Shown here in pieces: positions 15,670-24,374 of a stretch of DNA of 59,700 nucleotides. The notes under the pieces were generated by a model, which worked only from the letters and a program-made list of their open reading frames with translations, did not search any database and was not told the origin of the DNA. The position numbers were made by a program, and so were the translations under genes. The stretch is from Chloroflexota bacterium (lineage in GTDB: Bacteria > Chloroflexota > Anaerolineae > DUEN01): positions 1 through 59,700 of the forward strand of contig JAADGJ010000111.1 of NCBI GenBank assembly GCA_013152435.1, in the 5' to 3' direction. Positions within the stretch are counted from its first letter, which is position 1; each line of letters starts with the position of its first letter.

Positions 15670-16821
15670 CTACATAGAGGTCTCTTCGAACCGCCGCAGC
15701 GCGTCGGTATCCACATCCACGCCCAGGCCCGGCGCGGTGGGGACGGCCACCATCCCGTCGCGGACTTCGAAGCGCGGCACGGTGAGTTCGTCCCGCAGCG
15801 GGTTCTCCGACCGATCCATCTCCAGCAGCGGCTCCGGCGCGAGCATGCGGCCGGGGAGCATGTCCAGCGTGCTGGCGAAATGCAGCGCGGCGGCGAAGGC
15901 GATGCCTGTGCCCCAGCAATGCGGCGTCAGGTTCGTCTCAAAGGCCCGTGCCAGCGCCGCGATGCGGCTGACCTCGGTCAGGCCGCCCGCGGCGCAGATG
16001 TCCGGCTGGGCGATGTCCACGCATCGCCGCTCGAACAGGCGCCGAAAGCCCGCGCACAGATACTCGCACTCGCCCCCGGCGATAGGGATGGCCGTCCGCT
16101 GCCGTAGCTCCGCGTATCCCTCGTAGTCCTCCGGCGACACCGGCTCCTCGAACCAGCCGATGTCCAGCGGCTCCAACGCTCGTGCCAGCGCCAACGCCTC
16201 CCACAAGGCGTACGCGTGGTTGGCGTCCATCATGAGCTTCACGTGCGGCCCGATCGCCTGGCGCACGGCCCGCACGTTCTCGACATCCTGTTCGATGCCG
16301 AGCCCCACCTTCATCTTCACGGCTGTGAACCCCTGGCGGACGTACTCCGCCGCCTCCTCCGCCAGGCGCCGCGGCAGGTTAGGCCCTTCGGTGAAGTACA
16401 TCCCCGTGGCGTAGACGCGCACGTGGTCGCGTCGCCGGCCGCCGAGCAGGACGGAGACCGGCTGTCCCAGCAGCTTGCCCTTCAGATCCCACAAGGCGAT
16501 GTCGATGGCGCTGATGGCGGCCACCAGGACGCCGCGTCGGGCGTAGTCCAGCGAGCGACGGTACATCTCCTGCCAGAGGGCCGCCTGATGTTGGGGATCC
16601 TTCCCGAGGATCAGCGGCGCCAGAAAGTGGATGCCTGCCTCCACGACCCGGGCGGGGCCGTATCCCTCGCCCCAGCCGTACGTCCCGTCATCGGCCGTAA
16701 CCCGCACGAGACATACCGCGCGGCGATCGTACTCCCATTGGGAGAAATAGAAGGGCCGCTGGAGCTGTTGTTCGACGACGAAAGTCTCGACCTTCGCTAT
16801 GTCTGGCAAGGTGATCTCCAT
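15670..16821 (-). CDS. Enolase-superfamily sugar-acid dehydratase (mandelate racemase/MLE family)
   Basis: This 383-residue protein has the full catalytic set: K169-M-K171 (base), metal ligands D199, E225 and E251, and H301 in TPHCWG. The N-terminal capping domain contains YGWGEGYGPARV. Enzymes of this type remove water from aldonic or uronic acids such as galactonate or rhamnonate, or isomerise lactones. Next to a rhamnogalacturonan-lyase-like gene, a pectin-derived acid is a reasonable substrate, but the family is too broad to name one. The ATG at 16821 starts the conserved domain; the longer frame back to 16932 adds an unconserved tail. No strong ribosome binding site is seen. A palindrome and a TATACAAT box upstream may control it. 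Confidence 0.85.
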   Translation of the reverse strand: MEITLPDIAKVETFVVEQQLQRPFYFSQWEYDRRAVCLVRVTADDGTYGWGEGYGPARVVEAGIHFLAPLILGKDPQHQAALWQEMYRRSLDYARRGVLVAAISAIDIALWDLKGKLLGQPVSVLLGGRRRDHVRVYATGMYFTEGPNLPRRLAEEAAEYVRQGFTAVKMKVGLGIEQDVENVRAVRQAIGPHVKLMMDANHAYALWEALALARALEPLDIGWFEEPVSPEDYEGYAELRQRTAIPIAGGECEYLCAGFRRLFERRCVDIAQPDICAAGGLTEVSRIAALARAFETNLTPHCWGTGIAFAAALHFASTLDMLPGRMLAPEPLLEMDRSENPLRDELTVPRFEVRDGMVAVPTAPGLGVDVDTDALRRFEETSM

Positions 16822-16924
16822 CGTGGGTGGCGCCACACGGAAACGCAAGATGTGGAAAAGGACGGTGCGGTCACCGTCGATCTGTTCCCCGGGAAGGCCT
16901 GGAGGGGCTTGCCCCGGGTGGAGG

Positions 16925-16954
16925 CGATTCATGAATCGTCTTTGCCATTGTATA
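16925..16954 (-). promoter_or_regulatory. Operator-like palindrome next to a TATACAAT box
   Basis: On the minus strand a TATACAAT (16954-16947) could serve as -10 for the dehydratase gene, although no good -35 is found. CGATTCATGAATCG (16938-16925) starts about 9 bp downstream, at the likely transcription start, where a repressor would act. The same palindrome lies just after the gene at 15638. Confidence 0.35.
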
Positions 16955-17004
16955 AAATGCCGTCAACCCGTGCGGTCGGCGAACGGTGGGCGCCGGCCTC
17001 CAGC

Positions 17005-18372
17005 TCACAGCCCGCCCAGGTTCACCAGGTTGTAGCCGACCCCCGTTAGACGCTGGTTGGCCGCATAGCACGGGTGGGCGTATCGTCTCAGCGCATCCGG
17101 CGTGTCCTCTGCATGGCGATCGGCCCATATTCGGATCGTCCCGTCGGGATAGTAGGCCAGGACTTGCTCGCCGGGGTGATCCATGAACTGGGAGCCCATC
17201 GCCATGGTGCCGCCGATCCGCCCCAGTTCGTTCCCGTGGCGATCCAGCACGGCCCCGTCCTGCCCGGGGAGGCCGCGGACGAGCTCGTGGTAGCCGTCGC
17301 CATCGAGGTCAACCGGCAACGTGCCGTAGACGCTGAAGGGCAGCGATATGGGCTTCCCCGTCAGCGCATCGAAGACGAACTCATCTCGCTCGTAGTGGAA
17401 CCGCCCGTCTGGGCCGCATGTCTTTCGGCCGATGCGGATGGCCATGGCGAGGAGCCGGTGCCCGTCGCCCAGCCGCGCAACCCAGCCCATGTCCATATGC
17501 CCGTGATCCACATCGCCCCACACTCGGCGCCCTGTCGCGTCGAACAGGGCCACCCGGGGCGTCGCCTCGGGGTCGCTCTCCCGGCAGGTGTAGATGTACC
17601 ACCGGCCGCTCGCGTCGTCTCGCACGGGCTGCACGATGTCGGAGTGGCCGCGGTAGACGTGACGATCGGCGCAGAACAGCTCACGTCCGGAGTCGAGCTC
17701 GATGCAACGCTCGCCCCACATGACCTCCTGTATGCCGTCGTCGTCCAAGTCTGTGATGGCGCACATATGGCTGCCGCGGGCTCCCGGCTCATCTTTGACG
17801 ATGTGATGTTCCCATCGGGGCGTCATGTCGGGGTTCCAACCCTGCAGGAACATATCCCCGTATGTACCCTGGGCGGTGACGAGCGTTGACGTGTCGCCCA
17901 CCTGTCCGCCGAGGATGAAGTTGCGGAACGTGTGGCTGAGGGATTGACCGTATCCTGCGTGATTGGGCCAGGGCCACCGGCCGGTCGTCTCGCCGGTGTG
18001 AGGGTCGAGTCGTTCAAGCACGTAGTGGCTGATGCCGAGGGGATGTTTCGGGTCCGTGTTGTTGACGAACCACACCTCGTCGACGCCATCCCGGTCCAGA
18101 TCGAAGGCGAACACGGGGCAGAACCAGACGCCGGGGATGACGCCAGGGCCCAGGTCACGTTTCCACAGGATATCGCCGTCGAGCGTGAAGAGAGCGAGCT
18201 TCAGCGTGTCCGTTGGGAAGAAGAACATCTCGATGTAAGGGTCCACATCGAAGTCGGCGCAGTAGGCGACCAGAATCGCTCGTTGGCCGCTTGCTCCCAT
18301 GGACACGGGGAGCGCTCGCAGTTGGCCCAACGGGGAGGATAGAGAGACTTCTAGCACTGGCTGCAGATCCAT
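17005..18372 (-). CDS. Beta-propeller protein resembling family 11 rhamnogalacturonan lyase
   Basis: This is a 455-residue protein. Several calcium-binding FG-GAP-like loops can be seen: FDLDRDGVDEVWF, TDLDDDGIQEVMWG and VDLDGDGYHELV. DVDHGHMDMGWVARL is reminiscent of the GHGDAMH-type loop of PL11 lyases. PL11 enzymes cut the galacturonate-rhamnose backbone of pectin on an eight-bladed propeller. This protein lacks a signal peptide and is shorter than secreted PL11 enzymes (about 600), so it may act on oligosaccharides or be a non-catalytic relative. The ATG at 18372 has GGGAG nine bases upstream; an upstream GTG at 18393 is possible. The dehydratase gene follows on the same strand after 183 bp. 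Confidence 0.5.
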   Translation of the reverse strand: MDLQPVLEVSLSSPLGQLRALPVSMGASGQRAILVAYCADFDVDPYIEMFFFPTDTLKLALFTLDGDILWKRDLGPGVIPGVWFCPVFAFDLDRDGVDEVWFVNNTDPKHPLGISHYVLERLDPHTGETTGRWPWPNHAGYGQSLSHTFRNFILGGQVGDTSTLVTAQGTYGDMFLQGWNPDMTPRWEHHIVKDEPGARGSHMCAITDLDDDGIQEVMWGERCIELDSGRELFCADRHVYRGHSDIVQPVRDDASGRWYIYTCRESDPEATPRVALFDATGRRVWGDVDHGHMDMGWVARLGDGHRLLAMAIRIGRKTCGPDGRFHYERDEFVFDALTGKPISLPFSVYGTLPVDLDGDGYHELVRGLPGQDGAVLDRHGNELGRIGGTMAMGSQFMDHPGEQVLAYYPDGTIRIWADRHAEDTPDALRRYAHPCYAANQRLTGVGYNLVNLGGL

Positions 18373-18700
18373 GACCCGTTGCTCCCAAACCACCTCTCAA
18401 TAACATCGTTGCATGAGCAGATCGCTCAACGGTGATTCCTCAGAAGATGATACACGGCCATTGCGGAGAGGGCAAGGAGGAGCGATGAATCGGTGGTCCA
18501 GGAAGAAGCGAGCGAAGACATCATCAGCGATGACATCTTCGCTATTGAAGATGAGACCACTACGAAGCCGTCGACACTTCTGCGGTATACTCCTTGGTGG
18601 GGCGAGGGAGGGGAAGTGACCCGACTCAAGCACTCTGCGGGCTCTGAAGGGAAGCGAGCATATCCGCCTATGCGCGCCCTGGATGAGCTTATCTATACTG
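18373..18700. other. Spacer between propeller gene and aldo/keto reductase gene
   Basis: The 328 bp contain no clearly conserved gene. A plus-strand ATG frame at 18485-18619 (44 codons, very basic, starting MNRWSRKKRAK) follows AAGGAGG at only 4 bp and ends near a second gene border; I cannot call it real. Minus-strand frames have hydrophobic pieces in two registers, as if a decayed membrane-protein gene were present. From here to about 23.1 kb the base composition is visibly less GC-rich. Confidence 0.3.
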
Positions 18701-19600
18701 TTACAGTTGCTCGATTTCGCGAATGAGGTCGGGCGGAAGACGCGTCCCGTCCGATACTGCCACGTTGCCCATGATTCGCTCCGGCTTTGTAGTAGCCGGG
18801 ATCACAGTGGCAATGTCTGGATCAGAGAGCAAGTAGCGGAGTGCAAAATGAGGTAGCGATTCTCCATATTCTGCGGCCATTTGTTCTACAGAATCAAGCT
18901 TGCGAATCATCTCTTCAGTCACAAACTCAGGTCGTTTTTGAACGAGCTTCTCTCGCAAGCTTCCCAAGAGTCCCATGTGGAGTGGGCTACCTAGAACGAC
19001 AGCCACATCGCGGGCTGCGGCGGTGGGGATCAAATGCTTCTTGGCTTGTTGGGTCACCAAGTCGTACTTGTTATAGGTCAGAACAGAGTCGAACTCTCCG
19101 GTTTCGAGTGCACGACTCAATAGATGAAGGTCTGCCCCAGTGATGCCAATCCCCTCTATCAGGCCTTGACTTTTCAGTTCTTGTAAGGCTTGCATTATGC
19201 CGCCTGGACGGAAAATTTGGTCCCAGCCGGCTATCTCTGCCTCATGAATTTGCAGTAACTCGATCTTGTCACGGCGTAGCCGCCTCAGGCTGCTCTCGAA
19301 ACTGCGCCAAACGCCGTCTCGCGTATAATCGGAGCGACCGCATGCAAGCATTCCCACCTTCGTAGCGAGGTAAATCTGTTCCGGCCAGTTTTGAAGCGCG
19401 TAGCCGATGATGTGCTCACTATAATTATGACCATAGAGAGGGGCAGTGTCGATGAAGTTGACTCCTAGCCTCAACGCAGCACGTACAGTTTCGGCAGCCT
19501 TTTCGATGATGATCTCATTATCGCGACCGCCCAACCATGCTCCTCCCAAGCCGACCTCGCTCACCTGCCAGCCTAAGCGGCCAAAGCGTCGATAACGCAT
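18701..19600 (-). CDS. Aldo/keto reductase
   Basis: This 299-residue protein has the AKR catalytic set: Asp and Tyr in DTAPLYGHNYSE, Lys in LATKVG and His in LLQIHEAE. NADP-binding segments lie at the C-terminus (VIPATTKPERIMGN). The closest characterised group, by look, is the D-threo-aldose / L-fucose 1-dehydrogenase branch, which oxidises aldoses at C1. It is encoded downstream of a sugar ABC importer, separated by 64 bp, so it may process the imported sugar. The ATG at 19600 is preceded by GAGGTG with only three bases between; a GTG at 19606 is the alternative. The protein is cytoplasmic and soluble. Confidence 0.85.
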   Translation of the reverse strand: MRYRRFGRLGWQVSEVGLGGAWLGGRDNEIIIEKAAETVRAALRLGVNFIDTAPLYGHNYSEHIIGYALQNWPEQIYLATKVGMLACGRSDYTRDGVWRSFESSLRRLRRDKIELLQIHEAEIAGWDQIFRPGGIMQALQELKSQGLIEGIGITGADLHLLSRALETGEFDSVLTYNKYDLVTQQAKKHLIPTAAARDVAVVLGSPLHMGLLGSLREKLVQKRPEFVTEEMIRKLDSVEQMAAEYGESLPHFALRYLLSDPDIATVIPATTKPERIMGNVAVSDGTRLPPDLIREIEQL

Positions 19601-19664
19601 CTTCACCTCGCTACTGGAGCGTCCCGGATTCTGTTCAAAGCCTGAGCTTGTCTTGGGTAGCAGT

Positions 19665-20531
19665 TTAGCCCTTCAGGGCACCTCCGGTTAGACCGGCGAC
19701 AAAGTAACGTTGGGCGAAAAGGAAAAGGAAGAAGATCGGCAAGGCTGAGATGAGTGAGGCCGCCATCAAGTCGGGCCAGAGAACATCTCCAGCTCCTGTC
19801 CCAGCAGGGCCTGCCATCTGGGTCGCTCGTGCGATCACCGTCTGCATCACCTGGAGCCTTCCCGACGGGGAGGTGATGATTAGGGGCCAAAGATAGGATT
19901 CCCAGCCTCCCAGGAAATGAAGCACACCAATGGTTGCCAGAGCCGGTTTGGACATAGGCAAAGCAATGTTGAAGAAGATACGGAAGCGGCCTGCGCCATC
20001 GATAAAGGCCGACTCCTCGATTTCATTGGGGATTGTGCTGAAGAATTGGCGCATCAGGAAAATGCTGAACGTCGAGGCCATGCCTGGCAATACGATAGCA
20101 GGAAAGGTGTCATACAACCCCAAACGTTTAATGATCAGAAACTCGGGGATCATCAAGACTTCGAATCCCAGCATGAGCGTTGCCAGAAACAAGGCAAAGA
20201 TGGCATTCTTTCCCGGAAACTCTGTCTTGGCGAACCCGTAACCGGCCATCGAATCGATCAGTAAGTTGCCAGCAGTCATTGTGATGGCGATAGCCGCTGT
20301 ATTTCCGATTACTTTCAGAAGATCAAAGGCCTTCCAAATTCGTCTATATGACTCAAAGGTCAAAGGAATTGGCAGCCAGATGAGGGGGCGTCGCACGAAC
20401 GTGGCCAAGTCGACGAGTGAGCTTCGCAGCATCCAGTATAGCGGGAAGGCGAAAACCACGAGGCCGATGGTCAGCAATACGATGTAGGCGACATGACTCA
20501 AGAATACTGTCCAGCGAATTCGAGCTGTCAC
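19665..20531 (-). CDS. Carbohydrate ABC importer, permease (MalG type)
   Basis: This is a 288-residue inner-membrane protein with six predicted transmembrane segments, the first at about residues 12-32. The EAA loop is EIEESAFIDGAGRFRIFFNIALPMSKP, where the ATPase docks. It forms the channel with the MalF-type partner encoded 15 bp upstream. The start is a GTG at 20531 preceded by GAGAGAGG. There is no ATPase gene in this cluster, so a shared MsmK-like ATPase from elsewhere must energise it. Confidence 0.92.
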   Translation of the reverse strand: MTARIRWTVFLSHVAYIVLLTIGLVVFAFPLYWMLRSSLVDLATFVRRPLIWLPIPLTFESYRRIWKAFDLLKVIGNTAAIAITMTAGNLLIDSMAGYGFAKTEFPGKNAIFALFLATLMLGFEVLMIPEFLIIKRLGLYDTFPAIVLPGMASTFSIFLMRQFFSTIPNEIEESAFIDGAGRFRIFFNIALPMSKPALATIGVLHFLGGWESYLWPLIITSPSGRLQVMQTVIARATQMAGPAGTGAGDVLWPDLMAASLISALPIFFLFLFAQRYFVAGLTGGALKG

Positions 20532-20546
20532 AGCGCAGCCTCTCTC

Positions 20547-21461
20547 TTAGTCTGCCCGGCTCAGGCGAAGTTGGATCAGTGAGATTAACAGAATAATGGC
20601 CAATAATACAAAAGATAGAGCACCAGCATAGCCGAACATACGATACTGAAAGGCGTTATTGTAGGTGTAGAGCGCAATAGTCCGCGTGGCGTTCTCCGGC
20701 CCACCTTGGGTAAGGACATAGGGCTCCGTGAAGACCCGGAATCCCCCGATAGTCCCAAGAACGACCACGAACGTGATTACCGGACGCAAGTGAGGCACGA
20801 TCACATTGAGGAAACGTTGCCATCCGTCGGCGCCATCCACCTTTGCAGCGTCGATGAGGTCACGCGGCGTGTCCTGCAAGGCGGCCAGGAAGATAATACT
20901 ATTGAAGCTTGTGCTCTTCCAAAGGCTCATGATCATGATGGAAATCAGAGCATAATGTTTGTCTCGATACCAGGCGATGGGTTCCAGACCGGCCGCTTTG
21001 AGCAGTTCATTGAAGACACCATCCGGAAACTCGTATAGGACTTTGAAAATCGTAACGGTAACGACCGCTGATACGACGACAGGAATGAAATAGATGGAGC
21101 GTATCAGGCGCATACCCACGAATTCTCGATTAAGAAGCATGGCGACTGCGAGAGAGAGGAGTACATTTAAAGGGACTGTGACCATTACGAAGATCAACGT
21201 GTTTCGAAAGGATTGCAGGGCAATGGTGTCGCGAAATACGTTGACGTAATTTCGAAGGCCAACGAATTGTGGTGGCTGGAAGCCTGAATAGTTCGTGAAG
21301 GAGAGGTAAAAAGCGTAGCCAGCCGCGAAGAGGACGAAGACTCCGATGATTAACGCAGATAGAGCAATGAACATATATCCGTCAATGGCTTCCCGTACCC
21401 TCATTGGGCGCCATCGCCGTCGGGAAGTGCTCTTACGCAGGTAACCTGTACGCGCAGCCAT
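20547..21461 (-). CDS. Carbohydrate ABC importer, permease (MalF type)
   Basis: This is a 304-residue membrane protein with a basic N-terminus (RKSTSRRRWRPMR), about six membrane spans and the coupling loop DTPRDLIDAAKVDGADGWQRFLNVIVPHLRP. It pairs with the MalG-type protein to form the translocation pore. The ATG at 21461 follows AAGGGAG. It lies 88 bp after the binding-protein gene and 15 bp before malG-like, so the three genes are one operon. Confidence 0.92.
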   Translation of the reverse strand: MAARTGYLRKSTSRRRWRPMRVREAIDGYMFIALSALIIGVFVLFAAGYAFYLSFTNYSGFQPPQFVGLRNYVNVFRDTIALQSFRNTLIFVMVTVPLNVLLSLAVAMLLNREFVGMRLIRSIYFIPVVVSAVVTVTIFKVLYEFPDGVFNELLKAAGLEPIAWYRDKHYALISIMIMSLWKSTSFNSIIFLAALQDTPRDLIDAAKVDGADGWQRFLNVIVPHLRPVITFVVVLGTIGGFRVFTEPYVLTQGGPENATRTIALYTYNNAFQYRMFGYAGALSFVLLAIILLISLIQLRLSRAD

Positions 21462-21549
21462 ACGGTTACTCCCTTATCTTACCATTGGTGCCTGCACAGA
21501 TGGTTCAGGGGGCCGCCATTCGCAGCCCCCTGTATGGACCCGCGAGACC

Positions 21550-22845
21550 CTATTTGGCTTCGCGACGCAGCATTTCGTTCGCCTCATCGTTGATCCGTTT
21601 GAGCTCAGCAGCAACATCAGCATTGGGGTCTGCGAAGATCTTCTGGAGGCCTCCCTGGAAGATCTCGAAATACCCTTTTGCGAATAACGGATGGACAGGC
21701 AGTACGGACGCATTAGCCACGGCATCCTTCAATCCCAAGAATTGAGAGAAGTCCCGCTTGGTCTCCTCCAGGTCGTAGGTGGCTAGATTGCCGGCTGGAG
21801 CCCCTCCTGTGACCTTCATCCATTTGTAAGCACCCTCGGGCGTCACCATTTTGGTTAGCAACTTGAACGCTATGTCGGGGTGTTGGCTGCTTTTGGCGAT
21901 CATCAGTGGTGAACCTCCAGCCACGTTTGCGCACTCTTTTCCACAGGGAAGTGCTGCCATGCGCCACTTGCCAATGGTCTCGGGATATTTTTGGTCCACG
22001 CTTCCTAGCTCCCACCCGCCGGCTTGCATGAAAACGACTTCGCCCTTTTGCCACAAGACCCAGCGTCCGTTTTCCATCTTCATGATATCCGGGTTTACAC
22101 ACTTGTACGTGTGTATGAGATCCCACATGAATTGGATAGCTTCAATGACTTCTGGCGAGTCGAAAGTAAAGGCGGTTCGTTCGGGATTCATCATATCGCC
22201 GCCGGCCTGAAAGATCCAATCTCCTGACCACCATGCAGGGCCGGGGCTGAAGGCAAAGGGATGCTCTAGCCCCATACTGTCCTGGAAGACTTTGCACACA
22301 GTCAGCAACTCATCCCAGGTCTTTGGGGGCTCGACCCCAGCCTGCTCAAACAAGTCAGTACGGTAGATCATGATGTTGGGTGAGATGTAGTATGGAAGTG
22401 CATAATGTTTCCCATTTCGAGTGGCGAATGCCAGGAAGCGCTTCGGGTACCAATTTAAATCGATGTTATACTGCTTGATGTAGTCATCCAGGGGTAGTGC
22501 CATGTCCGCGTCCAGGAGCATGGGGATCTGATTTTCGTCCTGGATAAAGAGATCGGGCAAATCACCTGCGGCCACTCGCGTTTGGAAAACATTGATCCAC
22601 TCACCATGTGCCAGGCTCAAGTCTCGCTTGATGTGCACGTTGGGATTTTCGGCTTCGAACTCGTCGGCGATTTGGTTGTAGTAATCACAACCTGGCCCGC
22701 CACAGTACGCGCTGAACTCGATTTCGATCTTCTCGGTGGGAGCCTTCTCCTTCTCGGCAGCCGGTGCTGGTGCTGGCGGGGCACAGGAGATCACCACGAG
22801 AACCACAATGGCCAATAAGCTGAGAGAATGTGTCATGCGTTTCAT
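21550..22845 (-). CDS. Sugar-binding lipoprotein of the ABC importer (family 1 SBP)
   Basis: This is a 431-residue protein. Residues 1-20 form a signal peptide and VISC places the lipidated cysteine at 21, followed by a short Pro/Ala linker. The mature part is a family 1 carbohydrate-binding protein (NVHIKRDLSLAHGEWINVFQTRVAAGDLPDLF, then IMIYRTDLFEQAGVEPPKTWDELL). It captures a sugar or oligosaccharide outside the membrane for the downstream permeases. The ATG at 22845 has GAGGAGGAGC immediately upstream; an earlier in-frame start at 22878 would disrupt the signal peptide, so it is rejected. Ligand unknown; the aldo/keto reductase at the operon end may hint at an aldose. Confidence 0.92.
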   Translation of the reverse strand: MKRMTHSLSLLAIVVLVVISCAPPAPAPAAEKEKAPTEKIEIEFSAYCGGPGCDYYNQIADEFEAENPNVHIKRDLSLAHGEWINVFQTRVAAGDLPDLFIQDENQIPMLLDADMALPLDDYIKQYNIDLNWYPKRFLAFATRNGKHYALPYYISPNIMIYRTDLFEQAGVEPPKTWDELLTVCKVFQDSMGLEHPFAFSPGPAWWSGDWIFQAGGDMMNPERTAFTFDSPEVIEAIQFMWDLIHTYKCVNPDIMKMENGRWVLWQKGEVVFMQAGGWELGSVDQKYPETIGKWRMAALPCGKECANVAGGSPLMIAKSSQHPDIAFKLLTKMVTPEGAYKWMKVTGGAPAGNLATYDLEETKRDFSQFLGLKDAVANASVLPVHPLFAKGYFEIFQGGLQKIFADPNADVAAELKRINDEANEMLRREAK

Positions 22846-22922
22846 AGCGCTCCTCCTCTTTACCTTAATACGGCTCACCGAGCGTGTGCCTTCGGTTGCC
22901 CATTATCGCTGTGATCTTCGTC

Positions 22923-22933
22923 TCTCACCTCCT
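22923..22933 (-). other. Perfect AAAGGAGGTGA Shine-Dalgarno sequence without an evident gene
   Basis: This minus-strand motif is a full match to the 16S anti-SD, 80-90 bp before the binding-protein start. The only frame near it starts GTG inside the motif and encodes 17 residues before a stop. It may mark a leader peptide or a lost gene start. Confidence 0.3.
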
Positions 22934-23057
22934 TTCCGGCGACCGAGTTCAAGGCAGCCTTGCTATTGGCCGCATACTGTCCCGATTTCTCTGAGCTGTT
23001 CTAGATGATGACTCAGCAAGGTCAGGCATCCCGCGCTCACGGACCATGCTTATGCTA

Positions 23058-23125
23058 TATAATTATAGAGTGAAAGTTTCAGAGATGGCACACTTGTAAC
23101 GTCGAATCTGTGACATCTTGTGTCA
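23058..23125 (+). promoter_or_regulatory. TATAAT box and TGACA-N5-TGTCA inverted repeat before the regulator gene
   Basis: TATAAT (23058-23063) is a consensus -10, but the matching -35 region is poor, as in activator-dependent promoters. The inverted repeat TGACA-TCTTG-TGTCA (23111-23125) lies 14 bp before the ATG at 23139 and could be an autoregulatory site. Both are unproven. Confidence 0.3.
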
Positions 23126-23138
23126 TGTGAGGGATATC

Positions 23139-24374
23139 ATGAGCTTGCCCAGAGCCGACTTTAATCGCTGGGTTGCTGATGCCTATCAACATCTATACGA
23201 TCTGGTCCACCTTCGCACCCATCCTCTGACGGGCATTCTGATCCCTGATCCCTCTCTCCGTCGCAAAGAGAAGGCTTGGCGGCTGCATCACATCCTCCTC
23301 GATGTGATCGACGAGCTGGACCCCGGGCCGCAGGCTCCGGCTTTCTCTCGTGAATGGCGCCGTCATCGGCTCATGGTGTTACGTTACGTGGACGGCCTCG
23401 ATCCGCAGTCCGTGGCGGATCAATTGGCCATCAGCCGCCGCCACTTCTACCGTGAACATGAGGCGGCCATCGAGGCGGTCGCCAGCATCCTCTGGGATCG
23501 CTACGTGGCCCGCATGGAGTCTCCCGCCGCGCAGCCGGAGGCGGTGAGCCAGGAACCTGCCGACCGGCTGGAACTGCTACGCCTGGAAGCTGCCCGGCTC
23601 AGCCAGGCTAATCGGTACTCCCACTTGGCCGATGTGGTCGAAGGAGCCGTCGAGTTAGTGCGGGAGATGGTAAAACAGAAGGAAATCCATCTGCTCCTCG
23701 ACATGGAGCCGAATCTACCCAACGTGGGCATGGATCGCAGCATGCTAAGACAACTTCTGCTCGAGGTGCTGAGTTATGTGATAGGGAGCCTTACAGGAGG
23801 GGAACTCCGAATCCAGGCGGTGCATGAAAGGGATCACGTACGACTGACCATATGCAGCCGAGGTGGGGAAAAGGAGCAGGAGAAAACCCAAACGGATGAG
23901 GAAGATGTGCGCATCTCCATGCTGCAGGAGCTGGCGACCGTGCAGAATGCTCGGCTCTTGCCCATCGCCGATGATGTGGGGAGGGGCGGCTTTGAGCTTG
24001 AACTGCCCACGGCGCCGCCTCGCACGGTCCTGGTGGTGGACGATAACAAGGACGTGCTGCAGCTTTTCCAGCGCTATCTTCAATCGCATCATTATCGGGT
24101 CGTCACGGCCCAGAGCAGTGCTGAGGCGATTCGATTGGCCCGGGAACTGCAGCCATATGCCATCACGCTCGATCTGATGATGCCGGAGCGTGATGGGTGG
24201 AATGTGCTGCAAACGCTCACTAACCAGCCGCGAACTCAGCATATCCCTGTCATTGTCTGTACCGTGCTTAGCGCGAAGGAGTTGGCGTTGTCGCTGGGGG
24301 CCACAGCTTTCCTGGAGAAACCGGTCACGGAAGAGACGCTTATATCCGTCCTGAGGGTGCTAGAGGGAAGATGA
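23139..24374 (+). CDS. Regulator with sigma-like HTH, degenerate HATPase and C-terminal receiver domain
   Basis: This is a 411-residue protein. Residues about 70-130 resemble a sigma region 4/HTH unit (MVLRYVDGLDPQSVADQLAISRRHFYREHEAAIEAV). The middle part (about 150-290) looks like a histidine-kinase ATPase module, ending GGFELELP. Where the N-box asparagine should be it reads LLLEVLSYVIGSLTGG, so ATP binding is doubtful, and no phospho-accepting His is seen. A full REC domain follows (VLVVDDNKDVLQLF, LDLMMPERDGW with the phospho-Asp, LEKPV with the conserved Lys). The ATG at 23139 has GTGAGGG upstream; the longer TTG start is less likely. Its last 15 bp overlap the 3' end of the hybrid kinase gene on the other strand, its probable partner. 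Confidence 0.7.
   Translation: MSLPRADFNRWVADAYQHLYDLVHLRTHPLTGILIPDPSLRRKEKAWRLHHILLDVIDELDPGPQAPAFSREWRRHRLMVLRYVDGLDPQSVADQLAISRRHFYREHEAAIEAVASILWDRYVARMESPAAQPEAVSQEPADRLELLRLEAARLSQANRYSHLADVVEGAVELVREMVKQKEIHLLLDMEPNLPNVGMDRSMLRQLLLEVLSYVIGSLTGGELRIQAVHERDHVRLTICSRGGEKEQEKTQTDEEDVRISMLQELATVQNARLLPIADDVGRGGFELELPTAPPRTVLVVDDNKDVLQLFQRYLQSHHYRVVTAQSSAEAIRLARELQPYAITLDLMMPERDGWNVLQTLTNQPRTQHIPVIVCTVLSAKELALSLGATAFLEKPVTEETLISVLRVLEGR

Noticed and set aside
18485-18619. 44-codon basic open frame with AAGGAGG upstream
   Set aside because: The spacing to the ATG is only four bases, the product is low-complexity Arg/Lys/Ser, and nothing supports conservation.
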